From: Succinimonas sp963628765
GTDB taxonomy: Bacteria; Pseudomonadota; Gammaproteobacteria; Enterobacterales; Succinivibrionaceae
DNA: 9,653 nt
Assembly (NCBI GenBank): GCA_963628765.1
Contig: CAVGFV010000164.1
Location: 1 to 9,653 of the forward strand
Reading direction: 5' to 3'
Shown piece by piece: positions 1-7,784 of this stretch (its first letter is position 1; every line of letters begins with the position of its first letter). The position numbers were made by a program, and so were the translations under genes. A model generated the notes under the pieces. That model made no database searches. It was not told the DNA's origin and worked only from the letters and a program-made list of their open reading frames with translations.

Positions 1-817
<817 letters not shown>

Positions 818-990
818 AAAAGTTTGTGTTGCTCAATAATGAATTTAACTGTTTCGTTTGTTCACTCTGCAGTTTACATTACTAAGACTTTTTCTTAATT
901 TCTTAAAGCCTCAATACTGTCTGCCGAGTGCCCACACAGATTGTCTAAACTGTTTGTTAAAGAACTTGTTGCTCGTACTGAGCAAGTGAA
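818..990 (-). promoter_or_regulatory. rRNA leader with boxB, boxA and boxC antitermination/processing elements
   Basis: This is the transcribed leader between the rrn promoter and mature 16S. On the minus strand the order is boxB hairpin (969-985: TTGCTC, loop AGTAC, GAGCAA), boxA (GTTCTTTAACAA, 954-965) and boxC (TCTGTGTGGGCACT, 927-940). This matches the E. coli order and near-sequence. In E. coli these elements load the Nus antitermination complex so that the untranslated rRNA transcript escapes Rho, and the leader pairs with the 16S-23S spacer for RNase III processing. The sequence before 16S (AAACTTTTAAATTGAAGAG) also resembles the E. coli leader. The antitermination role is inferred by homology. 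Confidence 0.9.
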
Positions 991-995
991 TGCGC

Positions 996-1023
996 ATTTT
1001 AAAGATTTTTTGACATCAGTCAA
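996..1023 (-). promoter_or_regulatory. rrn sigma-70 promoter (P2-like)
   Basis: On the minus strand there is a -35 box TTGACT (1018-1023), a 16-base spacer and a -10 box TAAAAT (996-1001). A GCGC discriminator follows at once, which is the hallmark of stringently controlled stable-RNA promoters. Transcription should start near 989, just ahead of boxB. A second, more distant promoter (P1) was looked for between 1060 and 1170, and no convincing one was seen. Confidence 0.8.
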
Positions 1024-1056
1024 TAGTTTTTTTGATTTTTTTAAAAAAATTTCCCA
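1024..1056 (-). promoter_or_regulatory. candidate UP element of the rrn promoter
   Basis: Directly upstream of the -35 box is a run of almost pure A/T with phased A and T tracts (1027-1050). rRNA promoters commonly carry such an element, which contacts the RNA polymerase alpha subunit C-terminal domain and boosts initiation. Its position fits. The whole neighbourhood is AT-rich, so composition alone is weak evidence. Confidence 0.5.
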
Positions 1057-1133
1057 TGACTATCAAAAAAACAGCAATTTAGCCCAAAATTTTCCTTTTT
1101 GGACAAATTACTGTGTTATTTATTATTTTTTAA

Positions 1134-1150
1134 CTTGGTTTACTACCAAG
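1134..1150. terminator. hairpin between gmhB and the rrn promoter, weak terminator candidate
   Basis: CTTGGT (1134-1139), a five-base loop and ACCAAG (1145-1150) form a 6-bp perfect stem 22 bases beyond the gmhB stop. The T-rich side (CTATTTTTG) lies on the plus strand. On the minus strand, the direction of gmhB, the stem is followed by TTAAAAAATAATAA rather than a U tract. It would therefore terminate plus-strand transcripts better than gmhB transcripts. Its role is uncertain. Confidence 0.35.
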
Positions 1151-1171
1151 CTATTTTTGTCTATTTAATTT

Positions 1172-2005
1172 TTATTTTCTCTTCTTCCCTTTTCTGTTTT
1201 TCTTGTGACTGGTTCTTTTCTTAACAACATCAAAATCATCATCTTCAAGGTCTACAAAAATTTTATCATCTGGTATGTCTGTTAATTCCTGGAACTCTTC
1301 GTCTTCCTGAATATCAACCTGTTTATGAGATTCTTTTTTAACGTTTTCTTCTTTGGTAGTTTTTTTCTTTGGCTCGGATTCGTTTACCATATAAACGGTG
1401 CTACCATCTTCCCTTCGTACAGGTTTCAATGATTTTGCTTTATCCTCATCCGCTAACTCGGGTAAATCTTTCGCAAAATCCAACAAATTGTCATAGATGC
1501 CAGTAGCTAATCCGATAGAACTTTCATCAATCTTATGGCCAGTACGAACAAGATAATTCTTTTTTATTCCCGCATTTAAACCTGCTTGGACATCACTAAT
1601 CTTATCCCCTACCATATAGCATTTTGCTAAATCTAGGTTTCTATAATCGCGAGCTTCATAGAACATGCCTGGTTTAGGTTTTCTACAATCGCAGTCGCAA
1701 AGGTACTTTCCTATGCCTTTTGTTGGATGGTGAGGACAGTAATAAATTCCATCAAGTCTCACGCCTCGTAACTGTAGCGACCAATCCATCCATTCTGTTA
1801 ATTTCAAAAAATCTTCTTCTGTGTAGTATCCTCTCGCAATACCTGATTGATTGGTAACCACAATAAGTGCATAGCCTTTGTCTTTGATAATTTTCATAGC
1901 ATCAATAGCGTGCTCAATGAATTTGAATTGATCTATGGTATGAACATAATCAATCTCCTCATTTATCACTCCATCTCTATCTAGAAAAACTGCCGCTGCA
2001 CCCAT
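1172..2005 (-). CDS. gmhB: D-glycero-beta-D-manno-heptose-1,7-bisphosphate 7-phosphatase with charged C-terminal extension
   Basis: A cytoplasmic HAD-family phosphatase that removes the C7 phosphate from heptose bisphosphate in ADP-heptose synthesis for the LPS inner core. The start at 2005 is chosen because GGAGG lies 6 bases upstream and the N-terminus then matches the family; an in-frame ATG 12 codons earlier lacks this site. In the 277-residue product, FLDRDG carries catalytic Asp9 and Asp11. VVTNQSG is at 49-55, the Zn knuckle CPH...CDC uses Cys90, His92, Cys105 and Cys107, RKPKPG is at 108-113, and GDKISD is at 133-138. The catalytic domain ends near 185, about where the E. coli protein (191 residues) stops. 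Residues ~190-277 are an extra Lys/Glu/Asp-rich tail whose last 16 residues include 11 Lys or Arg. As in E. coli, the gene lies just upstream of an rrn operon in the same direction. Confidence 0.95.
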   Translation of the reverse strand: MGAAAVFLDRDGVINEEIDYVHTIDQFKFIEHAIDAMKIIKDKGYALIVVTNQSGIARGYYTEEDFLKLTEWMDWSLQLRGVRLDGIYYCPHHPTKGIGKYLCDCDCRKPKPGMFYEARDYRNLDLAKCYMVGDKISDVQAGLNAGIKKNYLVRTGHKIDESSIGLATGIYDNLLDFAKDLPELADEDKAKSLKPVRREDGSTVYMVNESEPKKKTTKEENVKKESHKQVDIQEDEEFQELTDIPDDKIFVDLEDDDFDVVKKRTSHKKNRKGKKRK

Positions 2006-2054
2006 AAAATCCTCCACAATATTGCGACCACATATACGCATTGGTATTATTCAA

Positions 2055-2062
2055 ATTATACT
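2055..2062. promoter_or_regulatory. overlapping divergent -10 elements for gmhB and tmcA (candidate)
   Basis: The 87-base divergent spacer contains a perfect minus-strand TATAAT (2055-2060). It overlaps a plus-strand TATACT (2057-2062). Start sites would fall near 2048 for gmhB and near 2069 for tmcA, giving leaders of about 43 and 24 bases. Neither direction has a good -35 box at 16-18 bases, so the call rests on the -10 sequences and their position. Confidence 0.4.
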
Positions 2063-2092
2063 CTTTATCCTTGACTTTATGGTTCACTTACA

Positions 2093-4243
2093 ATGCTTTC
2101 CAACAATGATAATTTAAATACCCATAATCGAAGCTGCTATGTTATCTTTTGGTATTCGGAATCAGATCTCCTTGAAAGCATTAATAAAATTCACAAATAC
2201 CAAACATTAAATATTTTCTTGCCTGAATCTTTAATCAATTATCAAAGATATTCACAAAGTAATAAACAGGGTAAGAACCAATTTTTTTCTTTTGCTCATC
2301 TTAGTCAATTTCTTGGGACTACTTTTGTCAAAGCTGGGATCGTCCTTGAATCAATAAACGCTAACCTAATTTTGATGCTCTCGGGGATGATTAGCTCTAA
2401 TGGAGCTCTATTTTTGTTTATAAAAAATCAAAATAGTGTCTATTTTGATTACTTCGTAAAAACCTTACACAAGTACAATATTGAATCTTTTTCTACTTCC
2501 TTGCTAAATACCCTTAACAAGGCTTTTTTCATTTCCTTCCCTTTAGGTAATTCTCAAGACAATCCTAAAATTTTATTTACGGATGAACAAGATAACTTTA
2601 TTCACAACTTTTTTTCTACTGTAGAGAACTCTCAAGAATTTAAAATCCTTCTTACAGGACCTAGAGGATCTGGAAAAACTCTATTAACCAAAAAAGTAAT
2701 AGATCTGTATCTTGAAAAGCACAACGAACCCATTGGGGTTTTGTTTGGTAGTAGTGGCATTCTTAATAAGAATTATCACAACAATATTACGGAAATTACG
2801 CGAGAAAACTACCTTGATAAGGCCACTGATGTTGCCTTTTTAATCATTGAGGAAGCAGCTACCCTACCATTATCTATAATTAGGAATATCTTAACCCACT
2901 TTAAAAAAGTGCTTTTAGTGTCCACCATTACTGGCTACGAAGGCAGTGGAAAAGGTGTAGTGCATATCCTAGCAAAAGAATTCAATTTTACGAGTTTCAC
3001 TCTCACGAAACAATTTAGGTTCATAAACGACAATTTAGACAACTTCCTTAATGAAGTTTTCTTTCGCACAGACTCAGATAAACAGGATGTGGAATTAAGC
3101 AATATTGCCCCCCTAAACACTGAATTCAATTTATTGAGCTTTGCTTCTCTTATTGATAACCCTGATTTACTCCAAGAAGTTGAGGCCATATTAGATGGCA
3201 ACCATTATGAAAATTCTCCGCAAGATTTAATTCGCTGGATAGACTGTAACAACACCGAACTAGCAATGTTATCCACAAGCATTGTTGATAAAAATACCTT
3301 ACAAACTCATAACAAAATTTTGAATCTAGCGATCATTAGTTACGAGGGTAATCTTAATCCAGCACTATCCCAAGAAATCTTCTATGGGAAACGCATGCCT
3401 CCTGGAAATCTCATTCCTCAAACTCTGCTAGCACATGCCGGATTTGAAGAAGCAGGTAATTATAAATATGCCCGTATTGAAAGAATCGTAACTTTGAATA
3501 ACCTTCGCAGAAATGGCTTGGGCAAAAAGCTTATTTTAGAAATTACAAAAACCAAAGATAGCGATTTTCTAGGAGTTTCTTTTGCTTTAAAAAATGACAC
3601 CCTTTTATTTTGGGAAAATTGCAACTTCAAGCCAGTAATGTTAGGTATTACTCCAAATAAAAACAGTGGACTTAGCTCACTTGTCATGCTTTTCCCCCTA
3701 ACAAATGAAGCTCAAAAAACAAATACTTTAATGAGTAAGAAATTCTTTAATAACCTAACTTGGCTTAACTTCCGTCACCATTTAGATCAAAATCTCTTTC
3801 AAATTATCAAGAGCTATAAACAATTAGGTGCGGAGCTTCCACAAGATAACGATTCCTTATCCGAAAGAATTCATAACAACTTTGTGAGACTCTCTCAGAT
3901 ATCTACAGATGTGGATATCGCTAAGTTATCGGCGGTATTTAATAACGATAGCTTTGACATAGATGTTAATCTACTTAAAGCAGTTGCTTTCCAAAGACAT
4001 AGTATTGAACACGCTTCCCGTGAAATATTCTTATTTTTCATACTAAACCTAGACGAAGTAATAGCAAAAATAGATTTGCCACAGTTAAAAGATCTAATAG
4101 AATATTTCTGTGTTGAAAACAAAATGAGCCTCACCGCTCATAGAGATAGTTTCTCTGGCAAAAAAGAATTTTCAAATTTTATTCGTCAAACAATCCAATT
4201 TCTCCTCCTGGAAGGAAATACAGATGAACTCGGAAGTAAGTAA
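2093..4243 (+). CDS. tmcA: tRNA(Met) cytidine acetyltransferase TmcA
   Basis: The enzyme uses acetyl-CoA and ATP (or GTP) to acetylate the wobble cytidine of elongator tRNA-Met (ac4C34), which prevents misreading of AUA as AUG. The 716-residue protein is a little longer than the 671 residues in E. coli. It has an N-terminal TmcA-specific domain (~10-150) and an RNA-helicase-like ATPase module. The module contains the Walker A motif GPRGSGKT (189-196), a DExx-like IIEEAA (251-256) and the conserved GYEGSGKG (281-288). A GNAT acetyltransferase domain follows, with the acetyl-CoA loop RRNGLGKK (472-479) and FWENCNFKPV (507-516), then a C-terminal tRNA-binding helical part. No Shine-Dalgarno sequence is visible before the ATG, so a short leader or a different start is possible. 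Its 3' end overlaps the next gene by 20 bases, pointing to one operon with the two-component system. Confidence 0.94.
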   Translation: MLSNNDNLNTHNRSCYVIFWYSESDLLESINKIHKYQTLNIFLPESLINYQRYSQSNKQGKNQFFSFAHLSQFLGTTFVKAGIVLESINANLILMLSGMISSNGALFLFIKNQNSVYFDYFVKTLHKYNIESFSTSLLNTLNKAFFISFPLGNSQDNPKILFTDEQDNFIHNFFSTVENSQEFKILLTGPRGSGKTLLTKKVIDLYLEKHNEPIGVLFGSSGILNKNYHNNITEITRENYLDKATDVAFLIIEEAATLPLSIIRNILTHFKKVLLVSTITGYEGSGKGVVHILAKEFNFTSFTLTKQFRFINDNLDNFLNEVFFRTDSDKQDVELSNIAPLNTEFNLLSFASLIDNPDLLQEVEAILDGNHYENSPQDLIRWIDCNNTELAMLSTSIVDKNTLQTHNKILNLAIISYEGNLNPALSQEIFYGKRMPPGNLIPQTLLAHAGFEEAGNYKYARIERIVTLNNLRRNGLGKKLILEITKTKDSDFLGVSFALKNDTLLFWENCNFKPVMLGITPNKNSGLSSLVMLFPLTNEAQKTNTLMSKKFFNNLTWLNFRHHLDQNLFQIIKSYKQLGAELPQDNDSLSERIHNNFVRLSQISTDVDIAKLSAVFNNDSFDIDVNLLKAVAFQRHSIEHASREIFLFFILNLDEVIAKIDLPQLKDLIEYFCVENKMSLTAHRDSFSGKKEFSNFIRQTIQFLLLEGNTDELGSK

Positions 4244-4961
4244 TCCACTAATAGCTGTGGTTGATGATCATAAAGATATAAGAGACCTTGTTAAACGTTT
4301 CCTTGAACAACACGGTTGCCAAGCGGTAACAGCTAACGATGGTGGCGAACTAGATGTCATCATAAATAAACAAAAACCAGATCTTATTGTTCTCGACGTA
4401 ATGCTACCTGGCGAAGATGGTTTATCAATATGTAAACGCCTTAGAGGACAAGGGAATTCCACACCTATAATAATTCTCACGGCTATGACCGATGACACTG
4501 ATAGAATTGTTGGTTTGGAAATTGGAGCAGATGACTATCTCTCCAAACCTTTTAATCCAAGAGAACTTCTGGCTCGCATTAGAGCTGTTTTGAGAAGAGT
4601 GCACAACACTGATAACACCAGTAATGAAAAATCTATAAAGTTTTATCATTTCTCAAACCAAACCCTCGATGTTCAAAAAAGAGAACTCACCGATGGCACC
4701 GGTGCACTAATTTCCCTCTCAACTGCAGAATATGATCTCTTGATTACTTTCCTAAGTCACCCTCTTGAAACTCTATCTCGAGATAAACTCTTAGATCTTG
4801 CGAGAGGACGTACAGCACAGGTGTTTGATAGATCGATAGATACGTTAGTAAGCAGACTAAGAAAGAAACTCAAAACAAATGCTGAAAATACAGAATTCAT
4901 AAAAACTGTTTGGGGTGGCGGATATTGCTTTACTGCCGATGTAACACATGAACCTGCATAA
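4224..4961 (+). CDS. OmpR-family response regulator
   Basis: A DNA-binding transcription factor controlled by phosphorylation. Of 245 residues, 8-125 form a receiver domain. It has the acidic pair Asp14/Asp15, phospho-acceptor Asp58 in LIVLDVMLPGEDG, switch Thr86 and invariant Lys108 in GADDYLSKPFNPRE. Residues ~138-238 form an OmpR/PhoB winged helix with LSTAEYDLL, SRDKLLDLARGR, recognition helix RSIDTLVSRLRKKL (203-216) and wing IKTVWGGGYCF. The DLARGR and TVWG stretches are OmpR-like rather than PhoB-like. The whole sequence also recalls EnvZ/OmpR-type regulators common in alpha- and betaproteobacteria, so I do not assign ompR outright. The start has a clear GGAAGGA site 7 bases upstream, inside the end of tmcA. 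Its stop overlaps the kinase start by 14 bases, so the kinase is its obvious partner. Target genes cannot be told from the window. Confidence 0.93.
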   Translation: MNSEVSNPLIAVVDDHKDIRDLVKRFLEQHGCQAVTANDGGELDVIINKQKPDLIVLDVMLPGEDGLSICKRLRGQGNSTPIIILTAMTDDTDRIVGLEIGADDYLSKPFNPRELLARIRAVLRRVHNTDNTSNEKSIKFYHFSNQTLDVQKRELTDGTGALISLSTAEYDLLITFLSHPLETLSRDKLLDLARGRTAQVFDRSIDTLVSRLRKKLKTNAENTEFIKTVWGGGYCFTADVTHEPA

Positions 4962-6546
4962 TTTTATTCCAAGGACTCTCAAAGGAAGATTTTTTTTAGG
5001 CTCGACTATCAGTCTCTTTGCCCTACAAATTATTATCATTATTGTTTTCGTATGGGACATCAATGACACTTGGACCGATAATAATTTGAAGTTTTCCTTG
5101 GTTAAATTAACCAGCATCGCTAGAATTATTGATGCAACTCCTGATAATATCCAAAGAGAATCGGCAAAATCGCAAAGTAGTCATGGCCTTGTGGTCTATA
5201 TCTCTGACCTACCTATAGAAACTACAGTTAGAAACAACAGCTTTGAGCAAAAGCTGAGTGATGCTGTGGGCATTTCTGAGGGCTCTGTACGGATAATGAC
5301 GGATGACACCCCAGAACTCAATATAGATGAATTCCCCATTCCTAAGGAAGAAGACTTTATCGATAATTTTGAGAATAAAAAACGTCCTTGGTATATGAGG
5401 ATTTTAGGCTACTTTGGCATTTATACTGCGCCTGAAGCCTTTGAACTTTCCAAAAATGACACACACAATAATAAGTTTGCAACATCAATGGATAAGAAAA
5501 AAATGCATAGGAGTAGAGTACTCAGAAATACTCCAACAATGTCCATTGAAGACTTCTATAAAAAGGCGAAAATTTCTGAACGTTTTATGGAAAAAAATTC
5601 TCTTTCCATGCATGGCTCTATAAAACTTAGCAATAACAAATATTTAGTTTTCGCCAAATTTAGGCCCCACCATTTTTTGCCTAAAATTTCATCAAGAGTT
5701 TTTTACGCTATTGTATTTACTTCTATTCTTGGAGCCTTCATTCTATATTTGTTAGTCCAAGAATTGACTATGCCTTTAGCCAAACTTACGTCCCAGGTTA
5801 ATATTTTAAGTAGAGACTATGAATCTAAGCCTCTACCAATCCAAGGGCCTGACGAAATTCAAGATCTATTACGATCATTTAACAGAATGCAGGAAAGAAT
5901 AACCACCTTCATTCAAGATCGTACCAGGATTCTAGCAAGCATCTCCCACGACTTAAAAACACCTCTTACAAGCCTTATGCTAAGAGCCGAACTCATGCCT
6001 GATAGCGAAGATAAAACCAAACTTTTATCGACTATCAACAACATGACCAAAATGGTTAGAGCAACCCTTGATTTCGCAAGAAGTGAAGAAAATGGTGAAA
6101 AAAGTAGAGAGTTGCACCTTCCTAGTCTTATTGACAGTATTGTTAATGACTATCAAGACAACAATAAAGAAGTATCCTTTGAAGAGTTGTCTGAATATAA
6201 CAAGGTAAAACACTTTCTCTGTAAACCTACTGAAATGCATCGCATTCTACAAAATTTAATAGACAACGGTTTATGTTATGGCAGTAAGGTTTCCGTATCT
6301 CTAGAAGAGTCTCCAGATGAAGTAATAATTACCATAACAGATAACGGGCCTGGTATACCTGAGGATAAGCAAGAAAGCGTATTTAAGCCTTTTATGAGAT
6401 TAGATGAAGTTAGACCTACTGATAATGCCCATGTGGGCCTTGGTTTATCAATAGTGAGAAATCTAGTTTATAAACAAGGCGGGGTAATCTCTCTAGCTAA
6501 CATTACTCCCCATGGCCTTTCTGTAAAGATAACCTACAAAATTTAA
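4948..6546 (+). CDS. EnvZ-like sensor histidine kinase with enlarged periplasmic domain
   Basis: An inner-membrane kinase that should phosphorylate the response regulator encoded just upstream. Of 532 residues, TM1 is at ~16-37, a periplasmic sensor at ~38-250 and TM2 at ~251-272. A HAMP linker follows (~270-322), then the HisKA domain with SISHDLKTPLTSL (phospho-acceptor His334). The HATPase_c domain has an N box NLIDNG (436-441), DNGPGIP (465-471), an F box FKPFMRL (479-485) and GLGLSI (497-502), so it appears catalytically complete. Conservation around the H box (DRTRILASISHD) supports the EnvZ group. E. coli EnvZ has 450 residues and a periplasmic part near 115, whereas here it is about 210 residues, with a basic stretch (KKK) and no domain I recognise. 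No ribosome-binding site is evident; the 14-base overlap suggests translational coupling to the regulator gene. Confidence 0.92.
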   Translation: MNLHNFIPRTLKGRFFLGSTISLFALQIIIIIVFVWDINDTWTDNNLKFSLVKLTSIARIIDATPDNIQRESAKSQSSHGLVVYISDLPIETTVRNNSFEQKLSDAVGISEGSVRIMTDDTPELNIDEFPIPKEEDFIDNFENKKRPWYMRILGYFGIYTAPEAFELSKNDTHNNKFATSMDKKKMHRSRVLRNTPTMSIEDFYKKAKISERFMEKNSLSMHGSIKLSNNKYLVFAKFRPHHFLPKISSRVFYAIVFTSILGAFILYLLVQELTMPLAKLTSQVNILSRDYESKPLPIQGPDEIQDLLRSFNRMQERITTFIQDRTRILASISHDLKTPLTSLMLRAELMPDSEDKTKLLSTINNMTKMVRATLDFARSEENGEKSRELHLPSLIDSIVNDYQDNNKEVSFEELSEYNKVKHFLCKPTEMHRILQNLIDNGLCYGSKVSVSLEESPDEVIITITDNGPGIPEDKQESVFKPFMRLDEVRPTDNAHVGLGLSIVRNLVYKQGGVISLANITPHGLSVKITYKI

Positions 6547-6570
6547 CTGAGACTAAAATCCCTGCGTTAT

Positions 6571-6612
6571 AAAGGCCCCAAAATTTGAACAAAAATTTTC
6601 GGGGCCTTTTTT
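6571..6612 (+). terminator. Rho-independent terminator after the tmcA-two-component operon
   Basis: AAAGGCCCC (6571-6579) pairs perfectly with GGGGCCTTT (6601-6609). The stem is extended inward by AAAATT/AATTTT, and the T run continues to 6612. It lies 24 bases after the kinase stop. The minus-strand side has only three Ts after the stem, so it may also slow transcription coming from the convergent rraB gene. Confidence 0.92.
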
Positions 6613-6659
6613 ATGATATTTACTACAAAGACAAAATCGCGATGTACCGACTTTGGGAT

Positions 6660-7079
6660 TTACTCTACCTGAGTTCCCCAACCATCATAAATAATTGAGT
6701 ACTCATTACATAAAGAAATAAAGGACTTAATTTCGGTCATTATTTCTTCTAAATTTAGTTTATGTTCAGTGATTACATTGACAGTATAAAAGGTTATACG
6801 GCCTTCTTTACCTTCTTCTGGCTCTTCAACTTGAACATCATCTCCTAAAAGTTCCACTAGTTTTACGATAAATTTTTCTAGTTTAGTAAATTCTGTGGAG
6901 GTAAAAATATGTTCAATTTCGTAACTTAATTCAGCGTCATTACCATCTTCTACAACAGCTGAAATAATAGATTCTGATTCATCTTCAATGGCATCTAAAT
7001 CATTATATCCAGGGATATCCTTTATTATATCTGCGAGGCTAACATCCTCTGATTCCATTTCTTCGATATTTTCACTCAT
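6660..7079 (-). CDS. rraB: ribonuclease E inhibitor RraB
   Basis: A small acidic cytoplasmic protein. In E. coli RraB binds the C-terminal scaffold half of RNase E, inhibits cleavage and changes degradosome composition, so it tunes mRNA decay. The 139-residue product matches E. coli RraB over residues ~38-139: VVEDGNDAELSYEIEH (42-57), the LEKFIVKLVELLG helix, and the terminal YDGWGT (131-136). The start ATG at 7079 follows AAGGA. Two features differ from E. coli. The protein stops right after YDGWGTQVE and so lacks the acidic C-terminal tail. It also has a longer acidic N-terminal segment (1-37, with many Glu and Asp). It converges on the upstream histidine kinase gene and shares the terminator region. 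No RNase E gene is in the window. The name rests on recalled sequence similarity. Confidence 0.85.
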   Translation of the reverse strand: MSENIEEMESEDVSLADIIKDIPGYNDLDAIEDESESIISAVVEDGNDAELSYEIEHIFTSTEFTKLEKFIVKLVELLGDDVQVEEPEEGKEGRITFYTVNVITEHKLNLEEIMTEIKSFISLCNEYSIIYDGWGTQVE

Positions 7080-7202
7080 AAATTTATCCTTTTTTTTATC
7101 CCCTAAAATAACCTCAAAATTATGTCTTAGGCTTTCTTAAATGAGGAGTTAGTTACTAATTTAAAGAGATTCTTATACTTAAAATAGGCAACTACAAAAC
7201 AT

Positions 7203-7784
7203 CTACAATTTGCAGTTTCTTAATTGATCGCCATATTTTTTAGAGAGTGACGAGACGGAATTGGCTAATTTTTTAAGAGAAGCATTTTTCTTCCAATAAC
7301 CTTTCTTATAACCTTGCCAGCCCTCATGATAGTTCAAATATTGAGCATATGCGTTTGTAAGTGCCACACCATTGCGTCTTTTACTCTCCAGCATATACCA
7401 ACTTATAAAATCCACTGAATCCTCAAAATCATCTCTTGAGCTCCAAAAACCACCTGCGGCATCTTGGTAATCAGACCATACCTCGTCTTGTGCTTGTGGA
7501 TAACCATAAGCTGAACTTCCTCTTCCATATGGAATGAATAAAAACCAACGCATAGGAGGTTTGGCGTCTTCTACATATCCTGATTCGTGGTAGATAAAGG
7601 CCATAACAATATTTATAGGAACTTTTCTTTTATGGTAAACATTTTGAACATCTTCATACCAATCTGGATTTTCTTGAAAGATACTACAAAGATCTTTAGG
7701 TTTAGACGGGATTGTAGAACTGCACCCCATAAGAAAAAATACGGCAACCAAAGTACAAAAAATGCTGTTTTTTAACAATGTCAT
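7203..7784 (-). CDS. lipoprotein with lytic transglycosylase SLT-like domain
   Basis: A predicted outer- or inner-membrane-anchored lipoprotein of 193 residues. The start is the ATG at 7784, preceded by GGTGA at 7 bases; a TTG one codon upstream is less likely. Residues 1-21 are a type II signal peptide ending in the lipobox LMGC, so Cys21 would be lipidated. The mature part has a lysozyme-like fold signature: AFIYHESGY with likely catalytic Glu67, SAYGYPQA (91-98) in the place of the usual SxxGLMQ, and YLNYHEGWQGY (149-159) in the place of the AYN.G motif. This pattern fits the small transglycosylase families (Pfam SLT_4 type) that cleave peptidoglycan glycan strands to 1,6-anhydro products. 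Cys33 and Cys191 could form a disulfide. It lies 123 bases upstream of rraB on the same strand; no terminator is visible between them, so cotranscription is possible. Confidence 0.78.
   Translation of the reverse strand: MTLLKNSIFCTLVAVFFLMGCSSTIPSKPKDLCSIFQENPDWYEDVQNVYHKRKVPINIVMAFIYHESGYVEDAKPPMRWFLFIPYGRGSSAYGYPQAQDEVWSDYQDAAGGFWSSRDDFEDSVDFISWYMLESKRRNGVALTNAYAQYLNYHEGWQGYKKGYWKKNASLKKLANSVSSLSKKYGDQLRNCKL

Noticed and set aside
941..1168. 75-codon plus-strand open frame
   Set aside because: It covers the rrn boxA/boxB elements and promoter on the other strand and consists mainly of AT-rich, Phe/Lys-biased codons.
2006..2041. Longer GmhB start 12 codons upstream
   Set aside because: The downstream ATG has a strong GGAGG site and gives the family's N-terminus; the extension is unlike GmhB.
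7587..7775. 62-codon plus-strand open frame
   Set aside because: It is antisense to the SLT lipoprotein gene, with no family features or independent signals.
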